Below, in pieces: positions 1 through 8,410 of a DNA stretch of 42,437 nucleotides. The stretch lies in contig JBJLGD010000014.1 of assembly GCA_045565015.1 (NCBI GenBank), positions 1 through 42,437 on the forward strand. Direction: 5' to 3'. The translations under genes were made by a program, and so were the position numbers. Each line of letters starts with the position of its first letter. The first letter of the stretch is position 1. The notes below the pieces were generated by a model. That model worked only from the letters and a program-made list of their open reading frames with translations, was not told the origin of the DNA and ran no database searches. The DNA is from GCA-2697345 sp045565015. Its GTDB lineage: Bacteria > Pseudomonadota > Alphaproteobacteria > Rhodobacterales > Rhodobacteraceae.

Positions 1-90
1 TTCCTTATCTTTAACTACTTCCTTATCTTTAACTACTTCCTTATCTTTAACTACTTCCTTATCTTTAACTACTTCCTTATCTTTAACTAC
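1..90 (-). repeat. Coding tandem repeat, 5 x 18 bp
   Basis: Five identical 18-bp units (TTCCTTATCTTTAACTAC on the plus strand) are directly joined and reach the window edge, so the true copy number may be higher. The unit is a multiple of three and in frame with the minus-strand LysM/Ig-like protein, where each copy encodes the charged hexapeptide VVKDKE. Perfect identity, including third codon positions, implies recent expansion by slippage or unequal recombination. Confidence 0.95.
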
Positions 91-882
91 TGCACTTATT
101 TTATTTTCACTAATAATACTTTCTGTTTCCTCAGTGGTTGAAAGAACGACTTCATCAGTGTTATCGATGGCTTTCTCAGCACTCACAGAAGTAGCTGTGT
201 CTTGGTTTACAGTGGCGTCCTTACCAACGATAATATCTTCAACTTCTTTAGACAAATTTTTATTAGTATCAGCGGTTTTCAATGATTCATCGGCTTCATC
301 ATTTTTTATTACCGGATTTATTAATACTGACTGCATAGAATTATTAATTAATCCATTTAAGCTTTTTTGCTCCAGTGATAACTGGAAGGGTTTATTGAAT
401 TCAGGAAGCTCAAAGAAAAGGGCAAACTGACCATCCTCTGAAATAATACCTTTTGTCACAAATTTATCGTTAAGCAGTATACTCACTGTACTACCTGGCT
501 CTCCGTCTCCTGAAACAATTCCTGAACCATCTTTTTCTACTCTAATGAAGCCAATTTCAGGTAGACGAGTTTCAATTTCTTCTTTGATAACTGCGATATT
601 TTCACTTTCGTTATCTTTTACTATTTCCACTTTTTGTAAAGTTTCATTGCTATTTTGATCCTTAGAAACTACTGAATCTTTACTATCAGACTCATCTTCA
701 GCTTTATTGGTACTTTTTATTTCTCCTAAAGGAGATTCCTTTTTGTCCTCCTCTGAAATATTATTTTCAGTTAGGTTAATGCCAAAATAATCAAAAATGT
801 AATTGCCGAAAAATATAAATCCCACCAAAAGAGAGACTAATAAACCCGGCCAAATATTACCTTCTTTAGACCGGTCTGCCAT
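1..882 (-). CDS. LysM/Ig-like envelope protein, N-terminal part (runs off left edge)
   Basis: The reading frame is open from an ATG at 882 to the window edge (294 codons, no stop), so the C-terminus is missing. The protein opens with a short basic/polar stretch (MADRSKEG) and one hydrophobic segment at about residues 10-30, a likely membrane anchor. An acidic, Ser/Asn-rich linker follows, then at about residues 110-175 a beta-rich Ig-like segment with motifs such as VEKDGSGIVSGDGEPGSTVS and DGQFALFFELPE. That segment matches the N-terminal domain of alphaproteobacterial LysM peptidoglycan-binding proteins, which normally carry LysM at the C-terminus. The LysM domain would lie outside the window, so the name rests on the Ig-like part. 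The last visible residues are five perfect VVKDKE hexapeptides. It is divergent from the LOG-family gene to its right. Confidence 0.7.
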   Translation of the reverse strand, partial: MADRSKEGNIWPGLLVSLLVGFIFFGNYIFDYFGINLTENNISEEDKKESPLGEIKSTNKAEDESDSKDSVVSKDQNSNETLQKVEIVKDNESENIAVIKEEIETRLPEIGFIRVEKDGSGIVSGDGEPGSTVSILLNDKFVTKGIISEDGQFALFFELPEFNKPFQLSLEQKSLNGLINNSMQSVLINPVIKNDEADESLKTADTNKNLSKEVEDIIVGKDATVNQDTATSVSAEKAIDNTDEVVLSTTEETESIISENKISAVVKDKEVVKDKEVVKDKEVVKDKEVVKDKE

Positions 883-984
883 TTTGCTACCCTCTCTGTT
901 ACAATCTAATTATCTGCATTATAACAATCCAGACACAGTATTTACTAACATAACTTGAACCAGACATACCACAGGAGAATCCAA

Positions 985-1533
985 TTGAAACCTTTTAGAA
1001 AATCCGTGTGCGTATTTTGCGGTTCCCGTGCTGGAAAAACATCAAGTTTTGCTCGTACAACTAAAGAAGTAGGTCGGCTAATTGCTAAAAATGGCTGGCG
1101 TCTAGTATATGGTGCCGGTGATATTGGTTTAATGGGAGAATTAGCAAACTCTGTTTTAAAAAATAATGGCGAGGTATTGGGAGTAATTCCTAAACACTTA
1201 CTTGACATGGAAGTTGCAAAAACCGATGTAACTTCACTTATAATAACGGAAAACATGCATGAACGTAAAAAAGTTATGTTTATGAATTCAGACACTATAA
1301 TTATTCTCCCAGGCGGCATTGGTACCTTAGATGAATTTTTCGAAATTCTAACCTGGAGACAACTTAATTTACACAGTAAAGATATTTACATCATAAACAT
1401 TAACGGCTTTTGGGATAAACTAATATTACTATTAGATCACCTTATTATGCAAGAATTTTCTAATTGCTCAATACAAGAATACTATACTGTCATAACCTCT
1501 TTGCATGAATTAGAGAACGTCCTCAAAAACTAA
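985..1533 (+). CDS. LOG-family nucleoside 5'-monophosphate phosphoribohydrolase (TIGR00730)
   Basis: The 182-residue Rossmann-like protein has the family signatures: an N-terminal VCVFCGSRAG loop, GLMGELANSV, and the PGGIGTLDE motif (PGGxGTxxE) that holds the catalytic glutamate. Family members hydrolyse the N-glycosidic bond of nucleotide monophosphates, including cytokinin ribotides. In bacteria the physiological substrate is often unknown, and a nucleotide-salvage or housekeeping role is equally possible. I chose the TTG at 985 because AGGAG lies 7 nt upstream. The frame stays open to another TTG at 955, but that would add ten poorly conserved residues and no better ribosome-binding site. 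It is divergent from the LysM gene and convergent with sodB. Confidence 0.85.
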   Translation: MKPFRKSVCVFCGSRAGKTSSFARTTKEVGRLIAKNGWRLVYGAGDIGLMGELANSVLKNNGEVLGVIPKHLLDMEVAKTDVTSLIITENMHERKKVMFMNSDTIIILPGGIGTLDEFFEILTWRQLNLHSKDIYIININGFWDKLILLLDHLIMQEFSNCSIQEYYTVITSLHELENVLKN

Positions 1534-1551
1534 AATTTTATTTTTGGAAGT

Positions 1552-1579
1552 AAAAACGCAGCGTGTATTTAGCTGCGTT
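1552..1579 (-). terminator. Rho-independent terminator of sodB
   Basis: An 8-bp perfect stem (AACGCAGC at 1555-1562 with GCTGCGTT at 1572-1579) encloses a 9-nt loop. On the minus strand it is followed by a T run (1556-1552). It begins 6 bases after the sodB stop at 1585. On the plus strand there is no comparable T run, so it serves sodB best and the LOG gene at most weakly. Confidence 0.75.
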
Positions 1580-1584
1580 AATAT

Positions 1585-2183
1585 CTACATTCTAGACGCT
1601 ACATTTTCCCAATTAACTAAATTATCAAGAAAATTTGTGAGATAAACGGGCCGTTTATTTCTAAAGTCAATATAATAAGAGTGCTCCCAAACATCGCAAC
1701 CCAGTAAAGCTTTCTGGCCAAAACAGAGAGGGTTTACCCCATTTTCAGTTTAGTTATTTTTAAACTTCCGTCTGGTTCACTTACTAACCAACACCAGCCA
1801 GACCCAAACTGGCCCGCTCCTGCTGCACAAAAAGTAGTTTTAAAATTATCTACAGAACCAAAATTTTCAATTAAACTATTTTCTAATTCTGAAGGCATAC
1901 TAGAGTTTCCTGGCCCCATCATTTCCCAAAATTGATTATGATTCCAAAGTTGGGAAATATTATTAAATATTCCATTTTGAGCAACTGCATTAGCATCATA
2001 AGTGCCAACGATTATTTCTTCTAAAGACTTATTTTCCCATTCAGTTCCGGCTATTGCAGCATTACCATTTGTTACATACGCATTGTGGTGTAAGTCATGA
2101 TGATATTCTAGTGTTTCTTTGGACATGCCGTTATCTGCAAGAGCATCATGCGAATAAGGAAGATTAGGAAGTTCAAAAGCCAT
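1585..2183 (-). pseudogene. sodB: Fe-type superoxide dismutase, frameshifted in the 3' third
   Basis: The product would dismutate superoxide to peroxide and oxygen in the cytoplasm. From the ATG at 2183 (GAGGGG upstream) the protein begins MAFELPNLPYSHDALADNG, with the metal-ligand region YHHDLHHNAYV and later WNHNQFWEMMGP. The frame then ends early at a TAA at about 1734. Shifting by one base at the AAA run at 1751-1749 restores the rest perfectly: NGVNPLCFGQKALLGCDVWE, HSYYIDFRNKRPVYLTNFLD, ending at TAG 1585. One restored base gives 600 nt, or 199 residues, the usual FeSOD length. As written, the truncated product lacks the Asp and His ligands of DVWEH and would be inactive. Loss of one A from an original AAAA is the simplest explanation. 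Sequencing error is more likely than decay because the downstream frame is intact and a terminator follows. Confidence 0.85.
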
Positions 2184-2316
2184 GTTATGGGCCCCCCTCA
2201 AATGTTAAAGTTAGTAAGCTATTATAATAAATTAAAATTCTAATTCCCTGTAACATAACCCTTTGGGTTAAAACAATCCAACATATAGTTTTTTTCATAC
2301 GTTATTGTATTTTCCG

Positions 2317-2871
2317 TCAATAAAAATTTACTTCACTACCTTTTGAAATAGAAATTTCTAAAAGTTTATGAATATAATCTTTTACAGAGGTAAAGCACAT
2401 TAACTGAAATTTATTAGGAGATAAAAAAGATAACGCAACAGAAGTTTGAGCCATTCTTGTGCGCCTAAAATCGCCGACCTTAAAGACTGTTGGGGAAAAG
2501 TCTACTGGACAAAGTTTACCTAAAACGTTTTGGACACCATCACCTTCAATATCAAAAAATGTCCTAGAATCTGAAATATTCACAACGGAAGAGTGAGTAT
2601 TTTCTAATTTAGAAATTAGCTTTGTCTCCGTCAAAGAAATATTATCATATCCACTTTTAACTAACAATTCATCATGCGACATCCAATAGATTTGAAAATC
2701 TTTGTTTATTAAAAATTTTCTACAATCAGGTATAGATAATCCAACGACGGATTGGATCACAGCAGCAATTTCCTTTGAATCAAAATCACACCTGATTGTT
2801 AAAAGACCACTGGGTACTAGTTGGTTAATTTTAATTGCGTCAATTTGATAACTGAAAGCCAAATTATCCTC
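2317..2871 (-). CDS. soxG: Sarcosine oxidase gamma subunit
   Basis: This is the last gene of soxBDAG. The gamma subunit is a GcvT-fold small subunit that packs against alpha in the heterotetrameric cytoplasmic enzyme oxidising sarcosine to glycine. The 184-residue protein is divergent, as gamma subunits usually are, but shows family features such as GLSIPDCRKFLI, IYWMSHDELLV and the C-terminal VGDFRRTRMAQTSVALSF block. The frame is open upstream to 2913, but the ATG at 2871 overlaps the soxA stop in ATGGAGGATAA, a typical translational-coupling arrangement, so I prefer it. The identity call rests strongly on operon position. Confidence 0.85.
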   Translation of the reverse strand, partial: EDNLAFSYQIDAIKINQLVPSGLLTIRCDFDSKEIAAVIQSVVGLSIPDCRKFLINKDFQIYWMSHDELLVKSGYDNISLTETKLISKLENTHSSVVNISDSRTFFDIEGDGVQNVLGKLCPVDFSPTVFKVGDFRRTRMAQTSVALSFLSPNKFQLMCFTSVKDYIHKLLEISISKGSEVNFY

Positions 2872-5800
2872 CATTCTGTCGGACTCCCTCAGGGTCATAG
2901 AAAACTGTTTCAACTATTTTAGTTTCAACTATTTTTCCGTTCAAGGACGGAAACTTTATCACTTCTCCTATGCGATCAGGACCAAATTCAACTAATCCCA
3001 ATGCAATACCCTTACCCAAAGTTGGTGAGAAATAAGTGGATGTCACTCTACCAATAGTATTTTTTTGACCATTCTCGTTATACCCAGTTCCAATCGCATA
3101 TGCTCCCTCGGGAAGAACAGATCCATCAAGTGTTTCCAAACCAACTAATTTCCATCTCCGAGGGTCACTCATATGTACTCTTTGATGAGCACGTTTCCCA
3201 ATATAGTCTGGTTTTTTCTTTGAAAGAGCCCAATTTAATCCTAAGTCTTGAGGGATTACGGTTCCATCAGTTTCATCACCAATCATAATAAAACCCTTTT
3301 CGGCTCTCATCACATGCAAGGCCTCAGTACCATACGGGGTTATACCGAATTCTTCGCCAGCCTGCATGATATCCTGCCACAAACTCATAGTTTTACTAAT
3401 CGGAACAGAAATTTCATAACTAAGCTCCCCTGAAAAAGAAATCCGATAGATTTTAACATCAATTCCAGTAATATTATCTTGTCTCCAAGTCATAAAAGGC
3501 ATGGCCTCCGGACCTACCGAGTGCGCCCCTAATTTCTCCAAAATGGCTCTAGAATTCTCTCCAACAATAGTAATTTGAGAAAACTGTTCAGTCACATTGG
3601 TAACATAAACCTCAAAATCCCACCATTCTGTTTGCAACCACTCCTCCATCATAGCGTGAATACTATCGGCACCTCCCGAGGTCGTATGGCATAGATATGA
3701 GTGATCATCCATCTTAGCCACCACGCCATCATCTATCAAAAAACCGTTTTCTGAGCAAATCAGCCCATAACGACATTTGCCAGGTTTTAAATTACTCATC
3801 ATATTGGTATAAATCATATCTAGAAACTTACCTGAGTCTTTTCCCGCAACTACAATTTTACCTAACGTTGAAGCATCTAGAACTCCAGTATTATTCCTAC
3901 ATGCTAAAACTTCTCGTGACACAGCCTGATCCACAGTCTCCTGCTCCTTTAGATAACAGAAAGGCCTTCGCCACTGACCAACTGGTTCCCATTGTACACC
4001 GTTTTGATCATGCCACTCGTGAAGAGCTGTTTTTCTAATAGGTTGGAATACTTCACCTTTAGCTTCTCCAGCAATTACACCCATTGAAATAGGTGTATAA
4101 GGAGGTCTGAAGGTAGTAGTACCAACTTGAGGAATTTCTTTCTTTATTGCTTCAGAGAGAATTGCTAAGCCATTGATATTACTCAATTTACCTTGGTCAG
4201 TTGCCATTCCTAATGTTGTGTATCGCTTTGTATGCTCAACACTTTCATAACCCTCTTGAGCTGCAAGCTCCACGTCTATAACTTTTACGTCATTCTGAAA
4301 ATCTAACCACGTTTTAGATTTTAACTTTAAAGTTGATCCATATGGCATTTTCCATACAGGATTGATGTCATTAGTGTTTATAACATCTACTATCGGCATA
4401 GTTTGTTTTTTACTTGTAAACCCTAGTTCTTTTAATTTTTCACTAACAGTATTGGAAACTGATTTCACAATTTTATCATTATCTAGAAATCCATCAGCCG
4501 AACCTACTACCGACATAAATCCATTACCATCAGCATCCGTAGGTGGTTTTTCAGAGTTGGGCCTAAATGCGGCAATTTTTGTATCCCAAGTTAATTTTCC
4601 ACCGCAATGTGACCATAAATTTACAACTGGGGACCAACCACCTGACATAGCTACCACATCAACTTTAATTTCTTCAAGTTTCGTGCCAGTACCCGCCTGG
4701 TCACATAATGATATACTAGTAACTCTATTTTTACCTGAGACTGAAGATATTGCCTTTCCGTTCTCAACACGGATTCCCAAACTCCTGACTTTATCTGCAA
4801 GTTCACCTCCTCCATTTGGTCTAGAGTCAATTACTATTGGGACAGACAAACCAGCTTCCTTTAAAGAAAGAGCCGTTCTATAGGCGTCATCATTGTTTGT
4901 AACGACTGCTGTTCGGTCACCTACTGAAACTGCATTGTTAACTAAATAGTTTCTGACTGCTGACGCCAGCATAACCCCTGGTATATCATTATTAGCAAAA
5001 CTTAATGGCCTTTCTATGGCACCAGTAGCAGTTATCATGTGCCTTGCCCTGATGCGCCATAATCGTTGTCTAGGGCCAGTCAATCCTGACTTATGCTCAG
5101 TTAATCTTTCATATGCTAAAGCATAACCATGATCATAAATTCCAGCTCCCATCGTTCGAGTTTGGATAGTGACATTCCTCATACTTTTTAATTGAGAGAT
5201 TGTATCCCTCATCCATTCGAAAGTTGAGACCTTATCTATCTCAGGCGTATCAACCAGGCACTGACCTCCCAAATGCGGAGACTGCTCCAAAATAAGAACT
5301 TTAGCACCTGCTTTTGCTGCAATCTTCGCAGCGATCAATCCTGAAATTCCACCCCCAATAATTAATAAATCAACAAACGCATAGAAATGTTCATATATCT
5401 CCGGATCTCTTTGCTTGGGAGCTTTACCTAAACCAGCAGACTTTCTAATTATTGGTTCAAAAAAATATTTCCAAGCAGCTCTGGGATGAATAAAAGTTTT
5501 ATAATAAAAGCCAGCTGGAAAGAATTTACTTAATAAATTATTTATAGATCCTAGGTCAAAATCAAGAGATGGCCAGTGATTTTGAGAAAAAGCCTCTAAG
5601 CCATCAAATAATTCAATTGTAGTCATCCGAGCATTAGGTTCAAATTGATTATCAGATCCTAAACCGACCAAACCATTTGGTTCCTCTACGCCGCTTGCTA
5701 CTAGACCCCTTGGTCTGTGATACTTAAACGACCTTCCCACTAGCATCTGATCATTCGCAAGAAGAGCCGATGCTAACGTGTCACCCTGTAGGCCAGAAAA

Positions 5801-5878
5801 CTCTTTACCATTAAATTTAAACTTAATAAGCTTAGTCCTGTCTATTAATTGTCCGATACCTGAAACTCTAGAGCTCAT
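2864..5878 (-). CDS. soxA: Sarcosine oxidase alpha subunit
   Basis: The large subunit has 1004 residues, the usual family length. Residues about 15-100 form the ferredoxin-like N-terminal domain with GDTLASALLAN and GRSFKYHRPRGLV. Residues about 168-205 hold a Rossmann dinucleotide-binding motif (LLIIGGGISG, then LEQSPHLGGQC) of the NAD/FAD domain. From about residue 620 on is a GcvT-like domain (RREVLACRNNTGVLDASTLGK) that binds tetrahydrofolate and captures the one-carbon unit as methylene-THF. The start overlaps the soxD stop in ATGA, and the stop overlaps soxG. Sarcosine oxidation here would yield glycine, peroxide and 5,10-methylene-THF. No frame breaks are seen. Confidence 0.97.
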   Translation of the reverse strand: MSSRVSGIGQLIDRTKLIKFKFNGKEFSGLQGDTLASALLANDQMLVGRSFKYHRPRGLVASGVEEPNGLVGLGSDNQFEPNARMTTIELFDGLEAFSQNHWPSLDFDLGSINNLLSKFFPAGFYYKTFIHPRAAWKYFFEPIIRKSAGLGKAPKQRDPEIYEHFYAFVDLLIIGGGISGLIAAKIAAKAGAKVLILEQSPHLGGQCLVDTPEIDKVSTFEWMRDTISQLKSMRNVTIQTRTMGAGIYDHGYALAYERLTEHKSGLTGPRQRLWRIRARHMITATGAIERPLSFANNDIPGVMLASAVRNYLVNNAVSVGDRTAVVTNNDDAYRTALSLKEAGLSVPIVIDSRPNGGGELADKVRSLGIRVENGKAISSVSGKNRVTSISLCDQAGTGTKLEEIKVDVVAMSGGWSPVVNLWSHCGGKLTWDTKIAAFRPNSEKPPTDADGNGFMSVVGSADGFLDNDKIVKSVSNTVSEKLKELGFTSKKQTMPIVDVINTNDINPVWKMPYGSTLKLKSKTWLDFQNDVKVIDVELAAQEGYESVEHTKRYTTLGMATDQGKLSNINGLAILSEAIKKEIPQVGTTTFRPPYTPISMGVIAGEAKGEVFQPIRKTALHEWHDQNGVQWEPVGQWRRPFCYLKEQETVDQAVSREVLACRNNTGVLDASTLGKIVVAGKDSGKFLDMIYTNMMSNLKPGKCRYGLICSENGFLIDDGVVAKMDDHSYLCHTTSGGADSIHAMMEEWLQTEWWDFEVYVTNVTEQFSQITIVGENSRAILEKLGAHSVGPEAMPFMTWRQDNITGIDVKIYRISFSGELSYEISVPISKTMSLWQDIMQAGEEFGITPYGTEALHVMRAEKGFIMIGDETDGTVIPQDLGLNWALSKKKPDYIGKRAHQRVHMSDPRRWKLVGLETLDGSVLPEGAYAIGTGYNENGQKNTIGRVTSTYFSPTLGKGIALGLVEFGPDRIGEVIKFPSLNGKIVETKIVETVFYDPEGVRQNGG

Positions 5879-6204
5879 TTACCAGCCTCCCAACTCCAAT
5901 TAGGAAACTTCTCTTTAATCTTTTTTTGAATTTCTTTTGGTGGGAGCAACGTCTGCGCTTTATACGATCCAAATATTTCCAAGGTAATGGTTGATCTAGC
6001 AACATGAAACCATTTACCACACCCGCTAGAATGCCTCCATCTTTCAAAATGTACCCCTTTGGGATTTTTTCTTGAAAAGAGGTATGCTTCAAACTCTTTA
6101 TCTGTTGACCCAATTGACATCCGTTTTATGTGAGCTTCTCCGCCGGGGGAAAATTCTGTTTCCTCACCGCTTATTCCACAATATGGACAGTTTAATAATA
6201 ACAT
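5875..6204 (-). CDS. soxD: Sarcosine oxidase delta subunit (zinc-binding)
   Basis: The small delta subunit (109 residues) has the expected zinc site: Cys6 and Cys9 in NCPYCG, and His58 and Cys62 in RWRHSSGCGKWF. Known structures of heterotetrameric sarcosine oxidase show a structural zinc at this Cys/Cys/His/Cys set. The ATG at 6204 has GAGAGA upstream. The stop overlaps the soxA start by 4 nt, and the gap to soxB is 9 nt, so the four genes form one transcription unit. The order soxB-soxD-soxA-soxG is the standard one. Confidence 0.95.
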   Translation of the reverse strand: MLLLNCPYCGISGEETEFSPGGEAHIKRMSIGSTDKEFEAYLFSRKNPKGVHFERWRHSSGCGKWFHVARSTITLEIFGSYKAQTLLPPKEIQKKIKEKFPNWSWEAGK

Positions 6205-6213
6205 CTAATCTCT

Positions 6214-7461
6214 CTAATGCGCCACACCAGCAGCGACACTTTCATCAATAAATCTACCCTCACTAAATCTATCCAAGCTAAAAGAACGAGCCAACCCACC
6301 CGCTTCTCCTTTAGCGACAAGTTCAGCAGTTGCCCAACCTGAACCTGGGATTGCCTTGAACCCCCCCGTACCCCACCCACAATTAATAAAGCAGTTCATT
6401 AAAGGGGTTTTAGAAATTATTGGCGATCGGTCACCAGTCATATCAACTATCCCGCCCCACTGCCTTAACATCTTTAGACGGGAAATCATTGGAAATGTTT
6501 CAACCAAAGCCCTAACAGTTTCTTCAATATGTTGAAATGATCCTCTTTGCGTATAATTATTATAGCCATCAGCTCCTCCGCCAATAACCATTTCACCCTT
6601 ATCGGATTGGCTCATATAGCCATGTACAGTATTCGCCATAACTACAACATCCATACATGGCTTAATAGGTTCAGAAACTAATGCCTGTAACGCAACCGAT
6701 TCAACCGGTAATCTAAACCCAGCCATTTCTGCGAGCACCCCTGAATGTCCTGCAACAACAACACATAGTTTGTCACAAGCTATTTCACCAGTATTTGTAA
6801 TAACCCCAGAAACCTTACCTTTATGAGATTTGATCGAAGTAACTTCGGTTTGCTGTAATATATCCATTCCCATATCAGAACATTTTCGTGCATATCCCCA
6901 AGCTACGGCATCATGACGAGCTGTTCCACCACGTGCCTGCCACAAGGCTCCTAACACTGGATATCTTGGACCGGAGATATTAATTATGGGACACAAATCC
7001 TTTACTTTATGAGGGGAAATAAACTCCGTAGTTACTCCTTGTAGAGAATTTGCCATAGCGGTACGGCGATAACCTCTCACTTCATGTTGAGTTTGAGCTA
7101 ACATCATAACCCCTCGAGGTGAAAACATAATATTATAATTTAAGTCCTGGCTTAAATTTTCATACAAGCTTCTTGATTTTTCATAAATAGCTGCTGATGG
7201 ATCCTGAAGATAATTTGAACGGATTATTGTAGTATTTCTGCCCGTATTCCCTCCGCCTAGCCATCCTTTCTCAATAATAGCTACATTAGTGATTCCAAAA
7301 TTCTTTCCGAGATAGTAGGCTGTTGCTAAGCCGTGACCACCGGCTCCGACAATAACAACATCATATTTTCTCTTAGGCTCAGGTGAAGACCACGCTTTTT
7401 TCCACCCAGAATGGTTTCTCAAAGCTTCTCGAGCTAATGCGAAAGCTGAGTATTTTTTCAA
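6214..7461 (-). CDS. soxB: Sarcosine oxidase beta subunit
   Basis: This FAD-dependent oxidase subunit (415 residues) dehydrogenates sarcosine. An FAD Rossmann motif lies at residues about 34-50 (DVVIVGAGGHGLATAYYLG), followed by GWLGGGNTGRNTTIIRS. GTARHDAVAWGYAR contains His183, which corresponds to the histidine covalently linked to FMN in characterised heterotetrameric enzymes; that assignment comes from motif recall. The C-terminal GWGTGGFKAIPGSGW motif is typical. The start is TTG at 7461 with a strong GAAGGTGA ribosome-binding site about 8 nt upstream. It is the first gene of the sox operon, so the promoter should lie in 7462-7640. No sox regulator is adjacent. Confidence 0.96.
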   Translation of the reverse strand: MKKYSAFALAREALRNHSGWKKAWSSPEPKRKYDVVIVGAGGHGLATAYYLGKNFGITNVAIIEKGWLGGGNTGRNTTIIRSNYLQDPSAAIYEKSRSLYENLSQDLNYNIMFSPRGVMMLAQTQHEVRGYRRTAMANSLQGVTTEFISPHKVKDLCPIINISGPRYPVLGALWQARGGTARHDAVAWGYARKCSDMGMDILQQTEVTSIKSHKGKVSGVITNTGEIACDKLCVVVAGHSGVLAEMAGFRLPVESVALQALVSEPIKPCMDVVVMANTVHGYMSQSDKGEMVIGGGADGYNNYTQRGSFQHIEETVRALVETFPMISRLKMLRQWGGIVDMTGDRSPIISKTPLMNCFINCGWGTGGFKAIPGSGWATAELVAKGEAGGLARSFSLDRFSEGRFIDESVAAGVAH

Positions 7462-7640
7462 ATTAGGTCACCTTCAAAAATTTTTATCATTATGAGTTTT
7501 TTCCATAGGTTTAACTAGTAATCCACATACAACAGACATATCATAGGGACGTTACGACATAGTTATAATAACGCAGTACAAATAACGCAGAAACAGAAGA
7601 TATCAAACAAAATAATATCTTAAGATAAGAAAGAACAGCA
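7462..7640. promoter_or_regulatory. Divergent soxB/ruvX intergenic region with direct repeat
   Basis: This 179-bp AT-rich region separates two divergent genes and must hold both promoters. It contains a 10-bp direct repeat AATAACGCAG at 7567-7576 and 7581-7590, spaced 14 bp start to start. It also contains a short inverted repeat, AGATAT at 7598-7603 with ATATCT at 7615-7620. The repeats could be regulator sites but match no operator I know. No convincing -35/-10 pair can be fixed by eye. Confidence 0.35.
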
Positions 7641-8129
7641 TTGGCGAGTCTTTTTGAAAATTTAAATGATTTTTCCTTATGTTTAAAATCATATAAGGCT
7701 ATTCTTGGGTTAGACCTAGGAAGCAAAACTATCGGTATTTCGATTTCTGATACTCTTTTAACAGTTGCAACACCATTAAAAACTATTACCAAAATAAAAT
7801 TCAGTATCGACTCAGCAAAGATTCAAGAGATTATCAACGATCGTGCTATTTCTGGGGTGGTACTGGGTTTACCAAAAAATATGAATGGAACTGAAGGTCC
7901 TAGAGCACAGGCCACTCGTTCCTTTGCCCACAATCTTAGCAAGTTAATTGAAGTGCCAATAACTTTTTGGGATGAAAGATTATCGACAGTAGCTGCAGAA
8001 AAAGCACTACTCGAGGCGGATACGACCAGAAAGCGTCGTGCAGAAGTCATCGACTCTGTCGCGGCTGCATATATTCTACAGGGAGCATTAGACAGATTAA
8101 ACAATATAAGGTCTAAAAATGGTGGATGA
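7641..8129 (+). CDS. ruvX: Putative Holliday junction resolvase / pre-16S rRNA nuclease (YqgF family)
   Basis: The 162-residue RNase H-fold protein has the acidic active-site motifs in order: LGLDLGSKTIGIS near residue 23, then GLPKNMNGTEGP, FWDERLSTVAAEKALLEA, and DSVAAAYILQGAL near the C-terminus. YqgF proteins are implicated in 16S rRNA 5'-end maturation in E. coli and were earlier proposed as Holliday junction resolvases. The start is TTG at 7641. The N-terminal leader before LGLDLG (FENLNDFSLCLKSYKAI) resembles that of alphaproteobacterial homologues, which supports this start despite a weak upstream AAGAAAG. It overlaps the next gene by 11 bp, so translation is probably coupled. Confidence 0.92.
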   Translation: MASLFENLNDFSLCLKSYKAILGLDLGSKTIGISISDTLLTVATPLKTITKIKFSIDSAKIQEIINDRAISGVVLGLPKNMNGTEGPRAQATRSFAHNLSKLIEVPITFWDERLSTVAAEKALLEADTTRKRRAEVIDSVAAAYILQGALDRLNNIRSKNGG

Positions 8130-8388
8130 AGTTTGGAAAAGAGACGAAATTCAATCTCCTTGTATCAAAATATGCGTAATCCATCCCCTCGAACGCATTT
8201 GCACGGGGTGCTACCGGTCAATAGAAGAAATAGGATCTTGGAGTTCTATAACTGATATTGATCGAAAATCTATTATGCTAGAGTTACCAAAAAGGAAGCT
8301 TAAATTAAAGAAAAGAAGAGGTGGTCGTTCTGCACGGTTAGACTTAATTGAGGAAAATCCAAACGTGAAACTTGATCTTAAAATTTGA
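8119..8388 (+). CDS. DUF1289 family small Cys-rich protein
   Basis: The 89-residue protein has four conserved cysteines, Cys15, Cys19, Cys28 and Cys31, in SPCIKICVIHPLERICTGCY. This is the DUF1289 signature and probably binds zinc or an Fe-S centre (inference). A helical stretch (RSIEEIGSWSSITDIDRKSI) follows, then a basic Lys/Arg-rich tail, which could contact nucleic acid. Function is unknown in the family. The ATG lies inside the end of ruvX (11-bp overlap), which links it to ruvX expression. It converges with the 2OG oxygenase gene without a visible terminator between them. Confidence 0.85.
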   Translation: MVDEVWKRDEIQSPCIKICVIHPLERICTGCYRSIEEIGSWSSITDIDRKSIMLELPKRKLKLKKRRGGRSARLDLIEENPNVKLDLKI

Positions 8389-8410
8389 TGTCTTCGGAAT
8401 CTGTAATTAA

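Noticed and set aside
1..90. Possible CRISPR array at the left edge
   Set aside because: The 18-bp units are directly joined with no spacers and are in frame within a coding sequence, so this is a coding tandem repeat.
134..430. Plus-strand open frame of 98 codons
   Set aside because: It lies antisense to the LysM/Ig-like gene, has low-complexity Ser/Phe-rich content and no recognisable domain.
1734..2201. A short 155-residue SOD as a real product, starting upstream at 2201
   Set aside because: The family start MAFELP is at 2183, and the truncated form would lack essential metal ligands that are present one frame over.
2256..2270. TAACCC-TTT-GGGTTA hairpin between soxG and sodB
   Set aside because: The loop is only 3 nt and no T run follows on either strand; it may be a chance dyad in the sodB upstream region.
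4362..4883. Plus-strand open frame of 173 codons inside soxA
   Set aside because: It is antisense to a full-length, conserved soxA; the composition is that of a mirror frame and no family is recognised.
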